DNA of 64,000 bases, from assembly GCA_036873135.1 (NCBI GenBank), contig JAPTYO010000008.1, positions 30,964,761-31,028,760 of the forward strand, given 5' to 3'. Positions 32,098 through 43,315 of this stretch are shown one piece after another (position 1 is the first letter of the stretch; the number at the start of each line of letters is the position of its first letter). The translations under genes were made by a program, and so were the position numbers. The notes below the pieces were generated by a model. That model ran no database searches. It saw only the letters and a program-made list of their open reading frames with translations, and had not been told where the DNA came from. The DNA comes from Clarkia xantiana subsp. parviflora (Eukaryota; Streptophyta; Magnoliopsida; Myrtales; Onagraceae).

Positions 32098-32517
32098 ACA
32101 TGGGGGACTTGCAGTCCGTCGTGTCTTCCAATCTCGGACCTCACCGTCGGAGGCTTTTATCTTCATACCTCCCGATAATGCCATCGGAGGCTTTTGTCTT
32201 CAGACCTCCCGATATACCATCGGAGGCCTTTGCCTTGTGCACAATTCTCGAATGACAGAGCTTCTCAGTCATGATTGCCTTGGGCCCATTGGACTCTATG
32301 GGCAGTTGCCAAATCTGAGGAGACTCCTCGGTTACTGTAGCATTAAATGCTAGGGATAATAAAACGACACTTAAACCGGCGTGACTGCTGCTTTCTGAAA
32401 AAGCACTCCTTACGTCACTAACGTCTCTTCCGTACCGTGCCTATAATCTCGGCGATCAAGATAAATTCGTTTCATCTTCAACGGTCCAGATTGAATCCGT
32501 CCAGCTGTCCTTTTGCT
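32098..32517. other. Gypsy-2 region upstream of the antisense gene
   Basis: Contains several copies of CCATCGGAGGCTTTTG and ACCTCCCGATA (32140-32240). It probably includes the promoter of the antisense gene. Confidence 0.45.
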
Positions 32518-32525
32518 TATAAAAG
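32518..32525 (+). promoter_or_regulatory. TATA box of the gypsy-2 antisense gene
   Basis: TATAAAAG preceded by GCT, 165 bp before the proposed ATG at 32690. The leader that follows is rich in TTCTTC. Confidence 0.6.
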
Positions 32526-32689
32526 CCAAAACCCTGGCACTATTCACTTCTTCTTCACCTTTTCAATTTCTGGAAGTTCTGCCATTTTCAAACCTGAAGC
32601 TTCTTCCCCAAGTTTCTTCTGCTCTTCAAGCGATCCAAGGCCTTCAACCCTTCCGATTCTTCTTCATCTTTTCCAAGCTAGCATCAACA

Positions 32690-35362
32690 ATGTCTGGTAA
32701 GATTTTCCTTCTCTGTTTTCATGATTTGCTGATGTTACCTTCTCCTCTTTTCTCAAGTTTTCTTGTTTGTAACCGTTTTTAGACGAGGCTAGTTCTGAGG
32801 CCAGGATCCCTTTTACTTTTGAGTATGCTGTTAACGAGATCTTTGAGACCTCGTATGAGGTTGCTCTCCGAGAAGGCTGCATTACCTCGGATTGGGAACC
32901 CCGCTTCCCTTACGAGTCTCAGCCCACCACCAGGAAGAAGCATATCGTCACGCGTCCTCGAGAGGGAGAAGTGTTCGTCTCCGTCGGGCAGATAAGTGCT
33001 GGGATTCGATTCCGTTTCTGCGGGAACCTGGTGGAGATGTGCAACTTCTACAAGACGCACCCCTGTACCTTCTCTCCACACGCCATCCGCGTGTGGAACG
33101 CTTTCCAACTTTTGTGCCTCCGCCAGCAGTGGACATACAGTCTGCTGCTTTTCCGCACATTCTACGGAATGAAGTGCAATAAGGCTGGTGTTTGCTCCTT
33201 CTCCCCCCGACTCCCCAAGTGGACAAAGGAGCAAATTTCACGTTTCGGCTGGGATAGCGAGACCTGGAAGTTCCACAAGGATCGGGTGCTGATTCGCGAC
33301 TCGGGGTCCGACAACAGCGGATGGAAGAAGTATTACTTCTTCGTCCAAAACAGCTCTGTCCCATGGCCCCAATGGGAGGTTGAGGCGGACCCTGCCCCCA
33401 AGCTCGAGGCCTACACTGAGGATGACCTCAACACTCTCCAGATGGTCCAGCTCTACCGTTGGGGGGACTCCTTCATTCCCCTCGACGCCAACAAGCTCGT
33501 GGAGAAGGACTTGATTCATATCGGAGTCCGGCTCCTTGATTCCGTTTCCAAGGATTTGGTCCTCTGGGTAATATTTCTGACCATTTTGTTTTTTATTTTT
33601 GCAGCCAAGAAATCATCTCTGTTGACCCATCTCATGTTGAACCAGGGGGAGACTGATGCCATTCAGGGTAGCTCCAAACGGAAGCGGAATTCGGTGAAGA
33701 AGGGAGCTTCCTCTTCTGCCGCCCCTCCGACCGAAGAGCGGACCGAGGCCAAGCGGGCCCGGAGGGAGGAGATAGACCAAGCCTTCGGGGTCACTACTGC
33801 CGAGGAAGGTAAGCGTGTCCGTCGTGCTATTAAGAAATATAGGAAACTGGTTCCCGAGGAGTTTATCCCCGCTGATCGGGAATCGCGGGTTCGAGAAATC
33901 AAGTACATCCTTCGAGGAGAAATCCCCCGCGTTCTCAAGGCGGGATACTACAACTTCTTCAGAAAGGACCAGCATCTTGAACGCCAAATCATCTGGTGTC
34001 CCCATGATACTCTTCCTGATTTCATTCGTCCCGCAACCGCAGGTCCATCGAAGGCTGCTACTCCGAGGAAGGCTGCTTCTCCCGCACGGGCCGCGACTCC
34101 AGAGGCGCCGATGATGGAGGAGACCCCGACGGAAGCTCAGTTCCGTCGGGTGACCGACTTGGAGGCTTCTCCTTCCTCCGAGGAGCAAAATGAAGGTGGT
34201 CTGCTCCGCCAAAAGCCAGGTCGGAGCCTCCTGAGGCCAACCGTAGGGGACGTGTCCCAGAGTCCTCCTCCAGAGCTTCGTAGTCCAACTCCCGAGCCTC
34301 CAACCGAGGTGGCTCCTCAGGCTGAGGCTTCCAGGGTCATCCCTCCTCTCCCTGTGGATGAAAATCTTTACAAGGTTTTCACCCCCGACCAGGAGACGGT
34401 TCCCTGGAACCCGATCGAGTCTCTCCAAGGGGTCCCACTCCAACGGGGGGACCTTCAGCCTGATTTGGCCCTGCATCTGCTGGCAGGGTCAATTCCTACG
34501 GCTTTGAGGTGGCCAATCTCCTTGGCGCGGGAGGACATCGAGGAGGAGCTCCGCGCTATGGCCATCCGTCGGATGGAGGTAAAGCTTTACCTTTACTTTA
34601 TTCTTCCTTCCTTGTTCTTGCTTTCGACCATCGGATTTTAACCCTTTTTCCCTTTCGTCTCAGGAAACCGCGGACCAGCAGCGCTGCTTCGGCTTCATCC
34701 TGGCTCTGAAGGGTGCTTTGGAGGAGGCACAAGCTAAGTCGGACCCCGACGCTTTGGCCAAGCTCCAAGCGGACCTCGACGAGGCTGTGGCGGCCAGGGT
34801 CAAGATAGCCAAGGAGCGGACCCTCCTCGACGAGATGGCTACGGGCCTGCAAAAGCAGGTTCACGATCATGAGGCTGTCCTTCGTCGGGAGAGGAGGATA
34901 GCCCAGGAGGATCAGCGGCGGAACGAGGTGGAGAAGAGGCAGCTCCTCCACGAGAAGGGTGTTTTCGTGGAAGCTCTCGCGGAGGCCAAGGCGAAACTTG
35001 AGGCCCAAGAGGCTGAATTTTCTGCCAAGCTGGCTGAGGCAAAGGTTCAGGGTCACGAGGAGTATCGGAACTCCAATGATTTCGAGGCGGATGCCGTGAA
35101 GTTCTGCAAAACCGAGGTGGAGAACATTCTGTTCAATGCCGTCGAGGAGCTCTACACGGCATACGAGGATTCCATCGACTTCAACAAGTCCGAGACCCTT
35201 GCCCCCATCGCAGAGAAGTACTTCAACCTCCCCGCGGAGAGTGAAGAGACTGATGTCGTGGACCCGACTTCGCGGACTGCGGAGCCTTCTGCCCAGGCCC
35301 CTCCGAATCTTCCTCCCTCCGACGCTGCTGAGGACCCAACTTCCAACAAGGACCAAGCTTAA
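32690..35362 (+). CDS. Antisense spliced gene of gypsy-2, about 833 aa
   Basis: Model: exon 1 32690-32696 (ATGTCTG), exon 2 32783-34578, exon 3 34664-35362. Introns have GTAAGA...TTTTTAG and GTAAAG...GTCTCAG borders; phases 1 and 0 fit. Residues about 60-250 (LCLRQQWTYSLLLF, GWKKYYFFVQ, VPWPQW) resemble the plant 'putative gypsy type transposon' domain. Basic NLS-like KRKRNSVKK (about 300) and KRARREE follow, then a Pro/Ser/Glu-rich middle, and exon 3 is a long coiled coil (about 615-740). A 37-nt GT...AG segment at 33568-33604 is read through in frame. It lies antisense between INT and the 3' LTR. Role unknown; it may act on chromatin or particle assembly, which is speculation. Confidence 0.72.
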
Positions 35363-36230
35363 TGCTCTATTCTTTTAGTCCTTGTAATTTTTCCTCCTTT
35401 ATATTTTGTATCGGAACCTTCAGGCCTTAAGCCTTTATATAAGAAATTTCTTGTCTATTTTGATCCCGGTAATCGTTTGCACTATTTAAAGCGACTTCAT
35501 ACATCCTTCCGATGCTTTATTCGAGACTTTACCACTTAAGGTTTCTCGTCTACTCGGGACTTCACCACTTAAGGTTTCTCATCCATATCATTTAATGTAA
35601 CTTCGTATGTCTTTTGTGACATTTTCCTCGGGACTTTACTACTTAAGGTTTCTCGTCCATGCCTTTCAAGGCAATTTTGTACATCACTTAAGATGATTTT
35701 TCGTACCCATTAAGGCTTTTATCGCGTCATTTCTAGACGGTTTAATCGTACCCCTTAGGGCTTTTACTGCGTCATTCCAGACGACTTAATCATACCTTTT
35801 AAGGCTTTTAGCCGCATCATATAGACGACTTACGCGGACCCGTTAGGGCTTTTTCGTACCCTTTAAGGCTTTTTGCCGCATCATATAGACGACTTACGCG
35901 GACCCGTTAGGGCTTTTTCGTACCTAGGCTTTTGGTTGCATCGTAAAGACGACTCATACCCCGTAGGGCTTTTGTCCGTACCTCGAAAGGCTTTTTGTCG
36001 CGCCATAAAGGCGACTTACCCGTACCTCGTAAGGCTTTTTATCGTACCTCGGAAGGCTTTTGTCGCGTCCTTCAGGACGTCTTACTGACAGTTAGAATAA
36101 ATCTAAAAGCAATTTGATCGGAAGCAACTTCTTTTATTAATAACTCAAAGTTTTGCTTACATCGGATTGACAGATAACTTGCGCCATTCGCGGCAGCTTA
36201 ACATCGCGCACCTCTAAAGGCGACTTAATA
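35363..36230. repeat. Irregular tandem repeats between antisense gene and pol of gypsy-2
   Basis: From about 35480 to 36110, units with ACTTTACYACTTAAGGTTTCTCG give way to units with CGTACCYTTTAAGGCTTTT and GCCGCATCATATAGACGAC, spaced about 40-70 bp; one 60-bp unit is nearly identical at 35817 and 35877. Same position as the gypsy-1 minisatellite but unrelated sequence. The antisense gene's poly(A) region probably lies at the left. Confidence 0.75.
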
Positions 36231-39200
36231 TCAAACATGATACTTCTTCAAGTGTGCGCCACTGAAGGAATGTTTCAGGATCTTGCCGTCCAGATCTTCT
36301 AGTTTATACGCATTCGGGGCTGGCATCCCTACGATCTTGTAAGGTCCCTCCCATTTCGGCGATAACTTGTTGATCCGATCTTGATGGACAAATTCGTTCC
36401 TTCGCCAGACAAGTTCTCCCACGAAGAATTGTCGGGACTTGACACGCCGATTATAATATCGGGCTGTTGCCAGACGCATTCGAGCCTGAACTTCATCAGC
36501 CTTCCACCTTTTCTCCTCGAGCAAGTCTAAGTCTAGACGTCTTATTTCCTCATTTGTTAGAGGCTCATAATACCTCTTGCGATGGGACGCCACCGCTATC
36601 TCCACGGGAGCAACCGCCTCCGTGCCATAGACAAGGCCAAACGGAGTCTCCCCTGTCGACTGCTTGGGTGTTGTTCTAACCGCCCACAGCACGTTTTCAA
36701 GCTCATCCAGCCAATGACCTTGCAAGGCGTAAACTCTCTTCTTCAAGCCATCCATCACGATCTTGTTGGCTGATTCGACATTGCCATTAGTCTGAGCATG
36801 GTGAACGGAAGCTGTCCGATGCTCGATGTTCAATTCCTCCAGGTACTCCTTCAACTGAGCCCCGTTGAACGGAGGGCCATTGTCGCTGATCAATACTCGA
36901 GGAACCCCATACCGGGATATAATCTGAGTTTGAAGGAACTTGAGGATCTGCTGCCCCGTTGTCTTGGCCAACGCCTTAGCCTCTATCCACTTTGAGAAGT
37001 AATCGATGGCCACGAGTAAATACTTACACTGACCTTTTGCTTGTGGAAGAGGTCCCACCAAGTCAATGCCCCACTGCACGAAGGGCCAAGCACTCCTGAT
37101 GGACATCAAGTCCGCGGCAGGAGCCACGATATTCGGAGCGTACCTCTGGCATGCATCGCAGGATCGGACCATCGCTGTCGCCTCCTTGTTCATCGAAGGC
37201 CAATAGTAGCCTAGATTCAACGCCTTCCTCACAATGGATCGGGCCCCTTCATGACAGGCCGCGACTCCTTCGTGCAGTTCTCTCAGGATCCGATTCGTAT
37301 CAGGCTCCGCCACACATTTCAGGAAAGGCTTTACATGCCCCCTTTTGTATAACTGGTTGTCCACTATCACGTAGTTGCTCGCGATTCGACGCAGCCTAAC
37401 AGCTGCCACCTCATCATCGGGGAGTGCCCCCGTAGTCAGGTATGTGACCATCGGGGTCATCCAGGTGGGTTTCTCTTCTTCCTTCTATCCTGCTTCAATA
37501 GCGAAAACCTCTGATGGATCGATGGTTGAGATAATTACTCTCTCCAGAAAGTGCACCTTCCGATTCTCCTCGGGGGCCACTCCCAGAGCGAACTTGCTTA
37601 AGGCGTCTGCCTCCACATTTTCTTCCCTCGGGATTGCCTCAATATCGAAGCTTTTGAAGCTTCCCTTCAAGGTCTGCACCTCGTGCAAATATTTCCTCAT
37701 TGTCGGGCTCTTGGCTTCATAGTTCCCCTGGACTTGATTCACGATCAAGCTGGCATCGCACTTCACTTTTAAATGGTCGACTCCTGTACCCTTAGCGATT
37801 TTAAGACCCGTGATGAGAGCCTCATACTCCGCTTCATTGTTGGTGGCCCTAAACGTCAAGGCCAAGGCATATCGTAGGGGCTCGCCTCCACCGGGCGGTA
37901 TCAACACGAATCTTGCCCCCGATCCTTCTACACTTGATGAGCCATCAGTGTACATCTCCCAGGTGTTCTCCTCATTTGGCTGTTCTGGCTGTTCTGGCTG
38001 TTCTGGCTGTTCTGCTATCGGGACCTCCATGGTTGCCCCCTCTGCGGGACCCGCTTCTTCCAGATCGGGTGCCGTAGACTCAGCTATAAAATCCGCCAAT
38101 GCCTGGCCCTTAATAGCAGTTCTCGGAGCAAAATGGATATGGAACTCCGTAAGCTCGATGGCCCATTTCACCAATCTCCCCGACGCCTCCGGTCGGTTCA
38201 AAAAGTGCTTCAAGGGCTGATTGGTTAACACCGTAACCTCGTGGGCATGGAAGTAAGGCCGTAGCTTTCGAGCAGCAACAATCAACGCAAAGAGATACTT
38301 CTCAATAGCGGGATAATTTATTTCGGATTTGGCAAACGCCTTGCTTACATAATAGACAGGCACTTGGTTGCCCTTGACAATCTTAATCAAAACAGAACTA
38401 ACAGCAACTTCAGAAACAGCCAAATAGAGATAAAGCGGCTCGCCTGGAACCGGTTTCGCCAACGGCAGGAGGGTACGGAGGTGCTGCTTGAGTGCTTGGA
38501 ATGCCTCCTCGCACTTGTTGGACCATTCAAACTTCTTGTGGGCCCTTAGCACATCAAAAAATGGCATGGCTCTGTCACTCGCCTTGGATAGGAATCGGTT
38601 CATCGTAGCCAACCGGCCATTCAACACTTGAACCTCCCGATGAGTCTTCGGGGACTGCATCTCCTCGATTGCTCGCAGCTTCTCAGGATTCACCTCGATT
38701 CCTCTCTGGCTCACCATGAACCCTAGGAATTTCCCCGAGTTCACCCCGAAAGCACACTTGTCTGGGTTCAACCGAACCTGATGAAACTTCATCCGTTCAA
38801 ACGCCGCCGCCAAGTTTTGGACATGATCTCCTGCCTGTCGGGACTTCACCAGCATGTCATCCACATACGCCTCCATAGTCTTTCCCAACATGTCCCCGAA
38901 CAACTTGTTCACCATCCTCTAGTAGGTTGCTCCAGCATTGATCAATCCGAAGGGCATGATGTCGTAGTGATAGACATCACTATCAGCGTAGAAGGCTGTA
39001 TGGGGGGCATCCTCCTTCGCCATCTTGATCTGGTTATAACCCGAGTAGGCATCCATGAAGCTCAGCAGCTCATGTCCTGACGTAGCGTCCACCAACTGGT
39101 CAATCCTCGGGAGTGGATAGCAATCCTTCGGGCAGGCCTTGTTCAAGTTGCGGAAATCGACACACATCCGCCATCTTCCATTACTCTTTCTCACTAGGAC

Positions 39201-40361
39201 CGGGTTAGCAACCGAAGTCTGGAATCGGAGCTCCTTGATGAATCCAGCGTCGAGCAATCTGCCCACCTCTTGCTGGATTGCGATCCTCTTGTCGGCGCCC
39301 ATCGGACGCCTCTTCTGGGCGATAGGCTTATTCGCGGGGTCGATCTTCAGCTCGTGCACTATCACGTCGGGGCTTATTCCTGGCATATCGCTCGGGGACC
39401 AGGCAAACAGCTCCTTGAACTCTTTCAGGAGTTCGATCAACTCTTGGGCTCTTTCCTCCGACAAAGCAGACCCGATCTTCACCTTCCTCTTAGGTCCGTC
39501 AATTTCGACCTCTTTCAGGTCCTCCATGGGGGCGGGATGCCCAAACTCTTCTCAGGGATCGGCGTCAGTCTGTAAGACATCCATGGCCTCCCTCCTTCTC
39601 CTTCGAGTGGCGTTGACATAACACCTTCGTGACGCCATTTGGTCACCCTTGACCTCTCCGACCCCGTTGTCAGTCGGGAACTTCATCTTCTAGTGGACAG
39701 TTGAGGCGACTGCCATGAGAGGGTTGATGGTGGTCCTCCCGATGATAGCGTTGTATGTCCCCGCAGACTCTACCACGACGAAATCCACGTTCCGTCTCTC
39801 CATCTTCCAGCCACTACCATACTCCAACGGTAAGGTAATCATCCCCAACGGAAAGGAGGTAGACCCAGAGAACCCCACCATCGGGAAGTTCACCTGCGTT
39901 AGGTCCTTCTTTGTCTTTCCCATGGCCTCCAGGGCGTCTAAGAAAAGAATGTCGGAGGAGCTCCCTCCGTCTATCAGGATCCGCTTCATCTCGAATTCAT
40001 CCACATCCAGGGTCACAACCAAGGCATCGTCGTGAGGGATCTCTACGCCTATCAAATCCTCCGCCGAGAAAGAAATCACCATTTCTTCATTTATAGTCCA
40101 CGACCGGGACCTCTTTCCTAACACCACAGCAGCAGAGATGCGAGAAGCATAGTTCTCTCGAGAAGCGGAGGTGTCTCCTCCCGCTGCCATTCCTCCATGG
40201 ATGACGTTAATGGTCCCCCGCCTCTCCTTACGGTCCCCAGAATCGGAGGCTTCTGGCTCGACCTTCTTCTTCTTCGGGGATCGGTCACGGGACTTGGAAC
40301 GGGACCGTGACCGACTTTTAGAGCGGGATCGGCATCGTCCCCTTCCAACGAACTCTTTCAA
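36231..40361 (-). pseudogene. Gypsy-2 pol: PR-RT-RNH-aRNH-INT, with stops
   Basis: One frame throughout, broken by stops at 39690, 39552, 38916 and 37485. The N-terminus is an Arg/Ser-rich stretch. The protease box is DGGSS, with the Asp kept, unlike gypsy-1. RT has YVDD at 38856-38867; the second RNase H starts at MYTDGSS; integrase has CHEGARS, SDNGPPF and NVESANK, and ends in HLKKYHV. Two stops correspond to CAG to TAG changes and one to CGA to TGA when compared with gypsy-1. The frame differs from that of gag by one base near 40340, either an indel or a programmed shift. Confidence 0.93.
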
Positions 40362-41904
40362 CTTCCCCCTTCTGGATCAGCTTCTCTATCTCTTTCTTCA
40401 GCTCCCAACAGTTATCGGTGTCGTGACCATTGGCTCGGTGGTACCGACAGTAACGATCGGAGCGGCCTCCCAAGAACTCACCTTCTTTCCTCGGGGGGTA
40501 TCGGGCGAGACCCTGCCGATCCATCACAGCCAGCACGGAGGTCATCGAGCTGTTGATGGGAACACTACGACCCTCGCGGTTATCCTTCTTCGGCGGACGC
40601 CTATCTTCCCTTCTCTAGGGGCGGCCACGGTTCCTACTTCCCTCCGATTTATCGCCTCCTTTGCGATCATCCGACAGCTTGGACGATGGCTTTCCTCTTC
40701 CCGATTTCGGAGGATCAAGTTCTCCGGCAGCAATCTTCGACTCCTGGACGCCGATTTGCTGCTTCACCCTCGCTTGCAGGGCCTCCATACTCCACACAGC
40801 TTTCGCGGCTACACTGTGCATCAGGTCGGAGCCATACGGGGCAGTCAGGCTTCCCCGAAGGAAAGTTCGGATGGTATCTCCTTCCGATATCTCCTCATCG
40901 ATCTCCGCGGCACTGGCAGTGAATCGTTGGTAGTAATACGCCAATGATTCGTCGGATCTCTGCACCACCTGGGTCAGGGACCTCACACTCTTCAGGAGAC
41001 GCCTCCGACCTTAATATTGCTTGATGAAGCGATCGTGCATATCAGCCCAGCACGTAATACTTCCTGGCGGTAGGCTGAAAAACCATGTCATGGCCCTTTC
41101 TCCCAGGGTGATCGGGAACAATGAACATATCGGGTCATCATTCGAAGTCCTACCCATACAGGCCTGGACATGTCTCTGAACATGGCGGACCGGGTCTCCT
41201 TCACCATCGTACTCCTTGATGGTCGGGATGCCTAGCCGTGGCGGGGCGACGGTATCTAGCAGCCGCGGAACAAAAGGGTGAGTGGATCGGTCCCTTAGCT
41301 CCGATGTCATTTGCTTCTGATCCCCCATGCAGATGTTGACAATCTTCACCACCTGATCGGGGGTGATGGGGCCATTCAGGGGAATGGTCCTGTGCTGCAC
41401 TGGTCCGGGACAATCCACCACGAACTTCTCCGAGTGCGCGGGTTCCTTACCCTTATTCCTGGGCTGAACCTCCTGAACCTCCTGTTCTTCTGGAACCGCC
41501 CTTGGGGGCGGTGGAGGTAACTCTTCTCGCGGGGGCAACGCCTCTGCCCTCCTGGAAGCTTCTCTCTTATCCAACAGAGCCTCCATGGCTGCCAAAAACA
41601 TAGGCATAGCATATGCTACTGCCTTGGCCAACTCCGAATTTGAAGTAGAGCCTACTTCCCTTCGCGGGATTTCCTCTCTGTGCCCTACCGGGTTTGGGGG
41701 AGCATCAACCTCCCTTCGCGGGATATCTTGCCTGTTCAGCGTCGTGTCTCGGACTGAGACCTCATCATCACCATGCCCCCCTGTCTGAGAAACAGCGGGG
41801 TGCTCACCTTGTTCAGCAACATGTTCCAGCAACGGGGAATTCACAGTTCCAGCGGGGCGAGAACTGCCGGCCTGAACTTGCTTCTTCTTGCCACCACCGG
41901 CCAT
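40318..41904 (-). pseudogene. Gypsy-2 gag, two stops
   Basis: Starts MAGGGKKKQVQAGSSRPAG at 41904. A charged N-terminus is followed by the gag core (IKEYDGEGDPVRHVQ, MTWFFSLPPGSI) and, after a TAA at 41011, by QVVQRSDESLAYYYQRF. After a TAG at 40615 comes the Cys/His motif CRYHRANGHDTDNC with ELKKEIEKLI, matching the end of the gag at 1474-1794. Particle protein in the cytoplasm. Gypsy-1 lacks this gene entirely. Confidence 0.9.
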
Positions 41905-41942
41905 TGATCTGGTAGAAACTATTTTGGCTTTTTGTTCAGGTT

Positions 41943-41959
41943 CCCACAGACGGCGCCAA
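41943..41959 (-). promoter_or_regulatory. Gypsy-2 primer binding site
   Basis: TTGGCGCCGTCTGTGGG on the minus strand, directly after the 5' LTR end. Near-identical to the gypsy-1 PBS. Confidence 0.75.
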
Positions 41960-42698
41960 TGTTGGATCACGGGCGAAGCTCCGTTACGTTCTTGCCGGAA
42001 AGCTTGAACTCATGGGCTCCGCGTAATCCTGCAAAAGGGGATGACCTGGGTGGTGACCCAGAATCCCTCTCCGATGCCTAAATGAGTATGTGATCAATGG
42101 GGTGGTAAGCAGTAATCTAAGTTCGTATTAGAGAATGTGTTTTCTGAGGTAACTTCCTCCTTTATATAGGAGGGGAAGTTACTCAGTTACCTGAGACTGC
42201 GCCTGGCAGTTTTACCCATGATTCCGTTTATCTCGTTCGGGATTCCGTATATCTCGCCCCACGCTCCGCGTATCTCGTCCATACTCCGCGTATCTCGGGC
42301 ACGCCCTGCGTATCTCGGGGGAGGTTATCTATATCTCAACCGTCTCCCCACTACTCTATCTAGTAGGCGGGTTTCTCGGTCTTATCCTCTGATCACAAGT
42401 CCCAATTCATATCGGGGACTCCAGAGTTATCTCATTCTAGGTCACCACCCAGGACACTTTGTCTCACGAGACAGGTCCAGCCTCCGCGGGGCTTTATTTA
42501 TCGGGGCCTTTACTAAGGCGTATCGAGGCCTACTCAGAGGCTTATTATCGGGAGCATTCAGCTCATATATCGGGACCGCTAAAGTCGGGACCCTTCATAC
42601 TGGGCTTCTGGGCCTCCCAGGCCTTTCACGAGGCCCACTGGACCTACTCGCCGTCCATTGGCTGTTAACGGGGCTAACGATTACATCGGAACCCTTCA
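41960..42698 (-). repeat. Gypsy-2 5' LTR
   Basis: 739 bp partner of 31347-32085, followed by the second CGGGA at 42699-42703. Long plus-strand ORFs in both LTRs are by-products of their identity. Confidence 0.93.
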
Positions 42699-42703
42699 CG
42701 GGA

Positions 42704-42815
42704 TAGTCTCTCACGACGGCTAATGGAAACCGCCAGACAGAGCTCTGTCGGTTTAAATAAACCGAGGAATTCCTCGGTTCATCAGGTGGACAAATAAACC
42801 GAGAAATTAATTCAC
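42704..42815 (-). mobile_element. LINE 5' untranslated end
   Basis: With gypsy-2 removed this joins 31341 and extends the LINE upstream of ORF2. No coding capacity. The border with the copia leader is set only by where the leader similarity begins. Confidence 0.45.
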
Positions 42816-43315
42816 GTCAAGTCACTCCACATCAAACATGCATATTTAGCGACTGAATATCGTTTTAAAATATTTGGGGCTGACTTGCAATTAATGTTTA
42901 TAAAATCATGCGTACTTATATACATGGATCCTATCAAGATCATTCATCATAGCATGTCTATTCTAGTGCACAACTCATTAATCAATAACAGGGCTCTGTT
43001 CCCAAGCATGCAATATCCAGCTAGCTTGACATAGTCAAGACTCAATACTAACATGCATTCATATCAATATATAACAATTGTAATTCAGCCCACAAAATGA
43101 TTCAGTCTCATAATCATGCAATTTCCGAGATCCATCCCCATAACCGAAACTAAGCATCAGATTTGATTAAAACATGTAAATATCAAACTGATTCGCGTTG
43201 TGTAGGTAATTTTAAAGTTAAAAAACATTTGGGTTTTCAATTTGACTCGACCCAATTTCAGTTGACCCGAACCGGTCTGGTCAAACCGGTTTGGTTCAGT
43301 CAACCCGGTCTGCAG
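42816..43315 (-). mobile_element. Copia leader fragment, inverted
   Basis: Reverse complement of the module at 54900-55680 (shared AAACATGCATATTT, TTGACATAGTCAAGAC, GAGATCCATCCCCATAA and an AACCGG-rich block). No LTR or gag is attached. An orphan fragment of the copia A-D family. Confidence 0.7.

Larger units (their letters stand above)
31347..42698 (-). mobile_element. Gypsy-2: complete Tat-lineage element, TSD CGGGA
   Basis: 11352 bp between CGGGA at 31342-31346 and 42699-42703. Minus-strand order: 5' LTR, PBS, gag, pro-RT-RNH-aRNH-INT, tandem repeats, antisense spliced gene, PPT, 3' LTR. Both LTRs are 739 bp and differ at about 12 positions by eye, so the copy is young, yet gag and pol carry at least six stops. 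It is inserted in the 5' region of the LINE. Confidence 0.95.

Noticed and set aside
33568..33604. Additional intron in the gypsy-2 antisense gene (GTAATA...TTTGCAG)
   Set aside because: It is only 37 nt, below the usual plant minimum, and removing it would shift the frame. It may be a shrunken intron, so reading through is preferred.
31605..42706. Plus-strand ORFs 31605-32255 and 42218-42706 as a conserved gene pair
   Set aside because: They lie in the two LTRs of gypsy-2 and are alike only because the LTRs are nearly identical.
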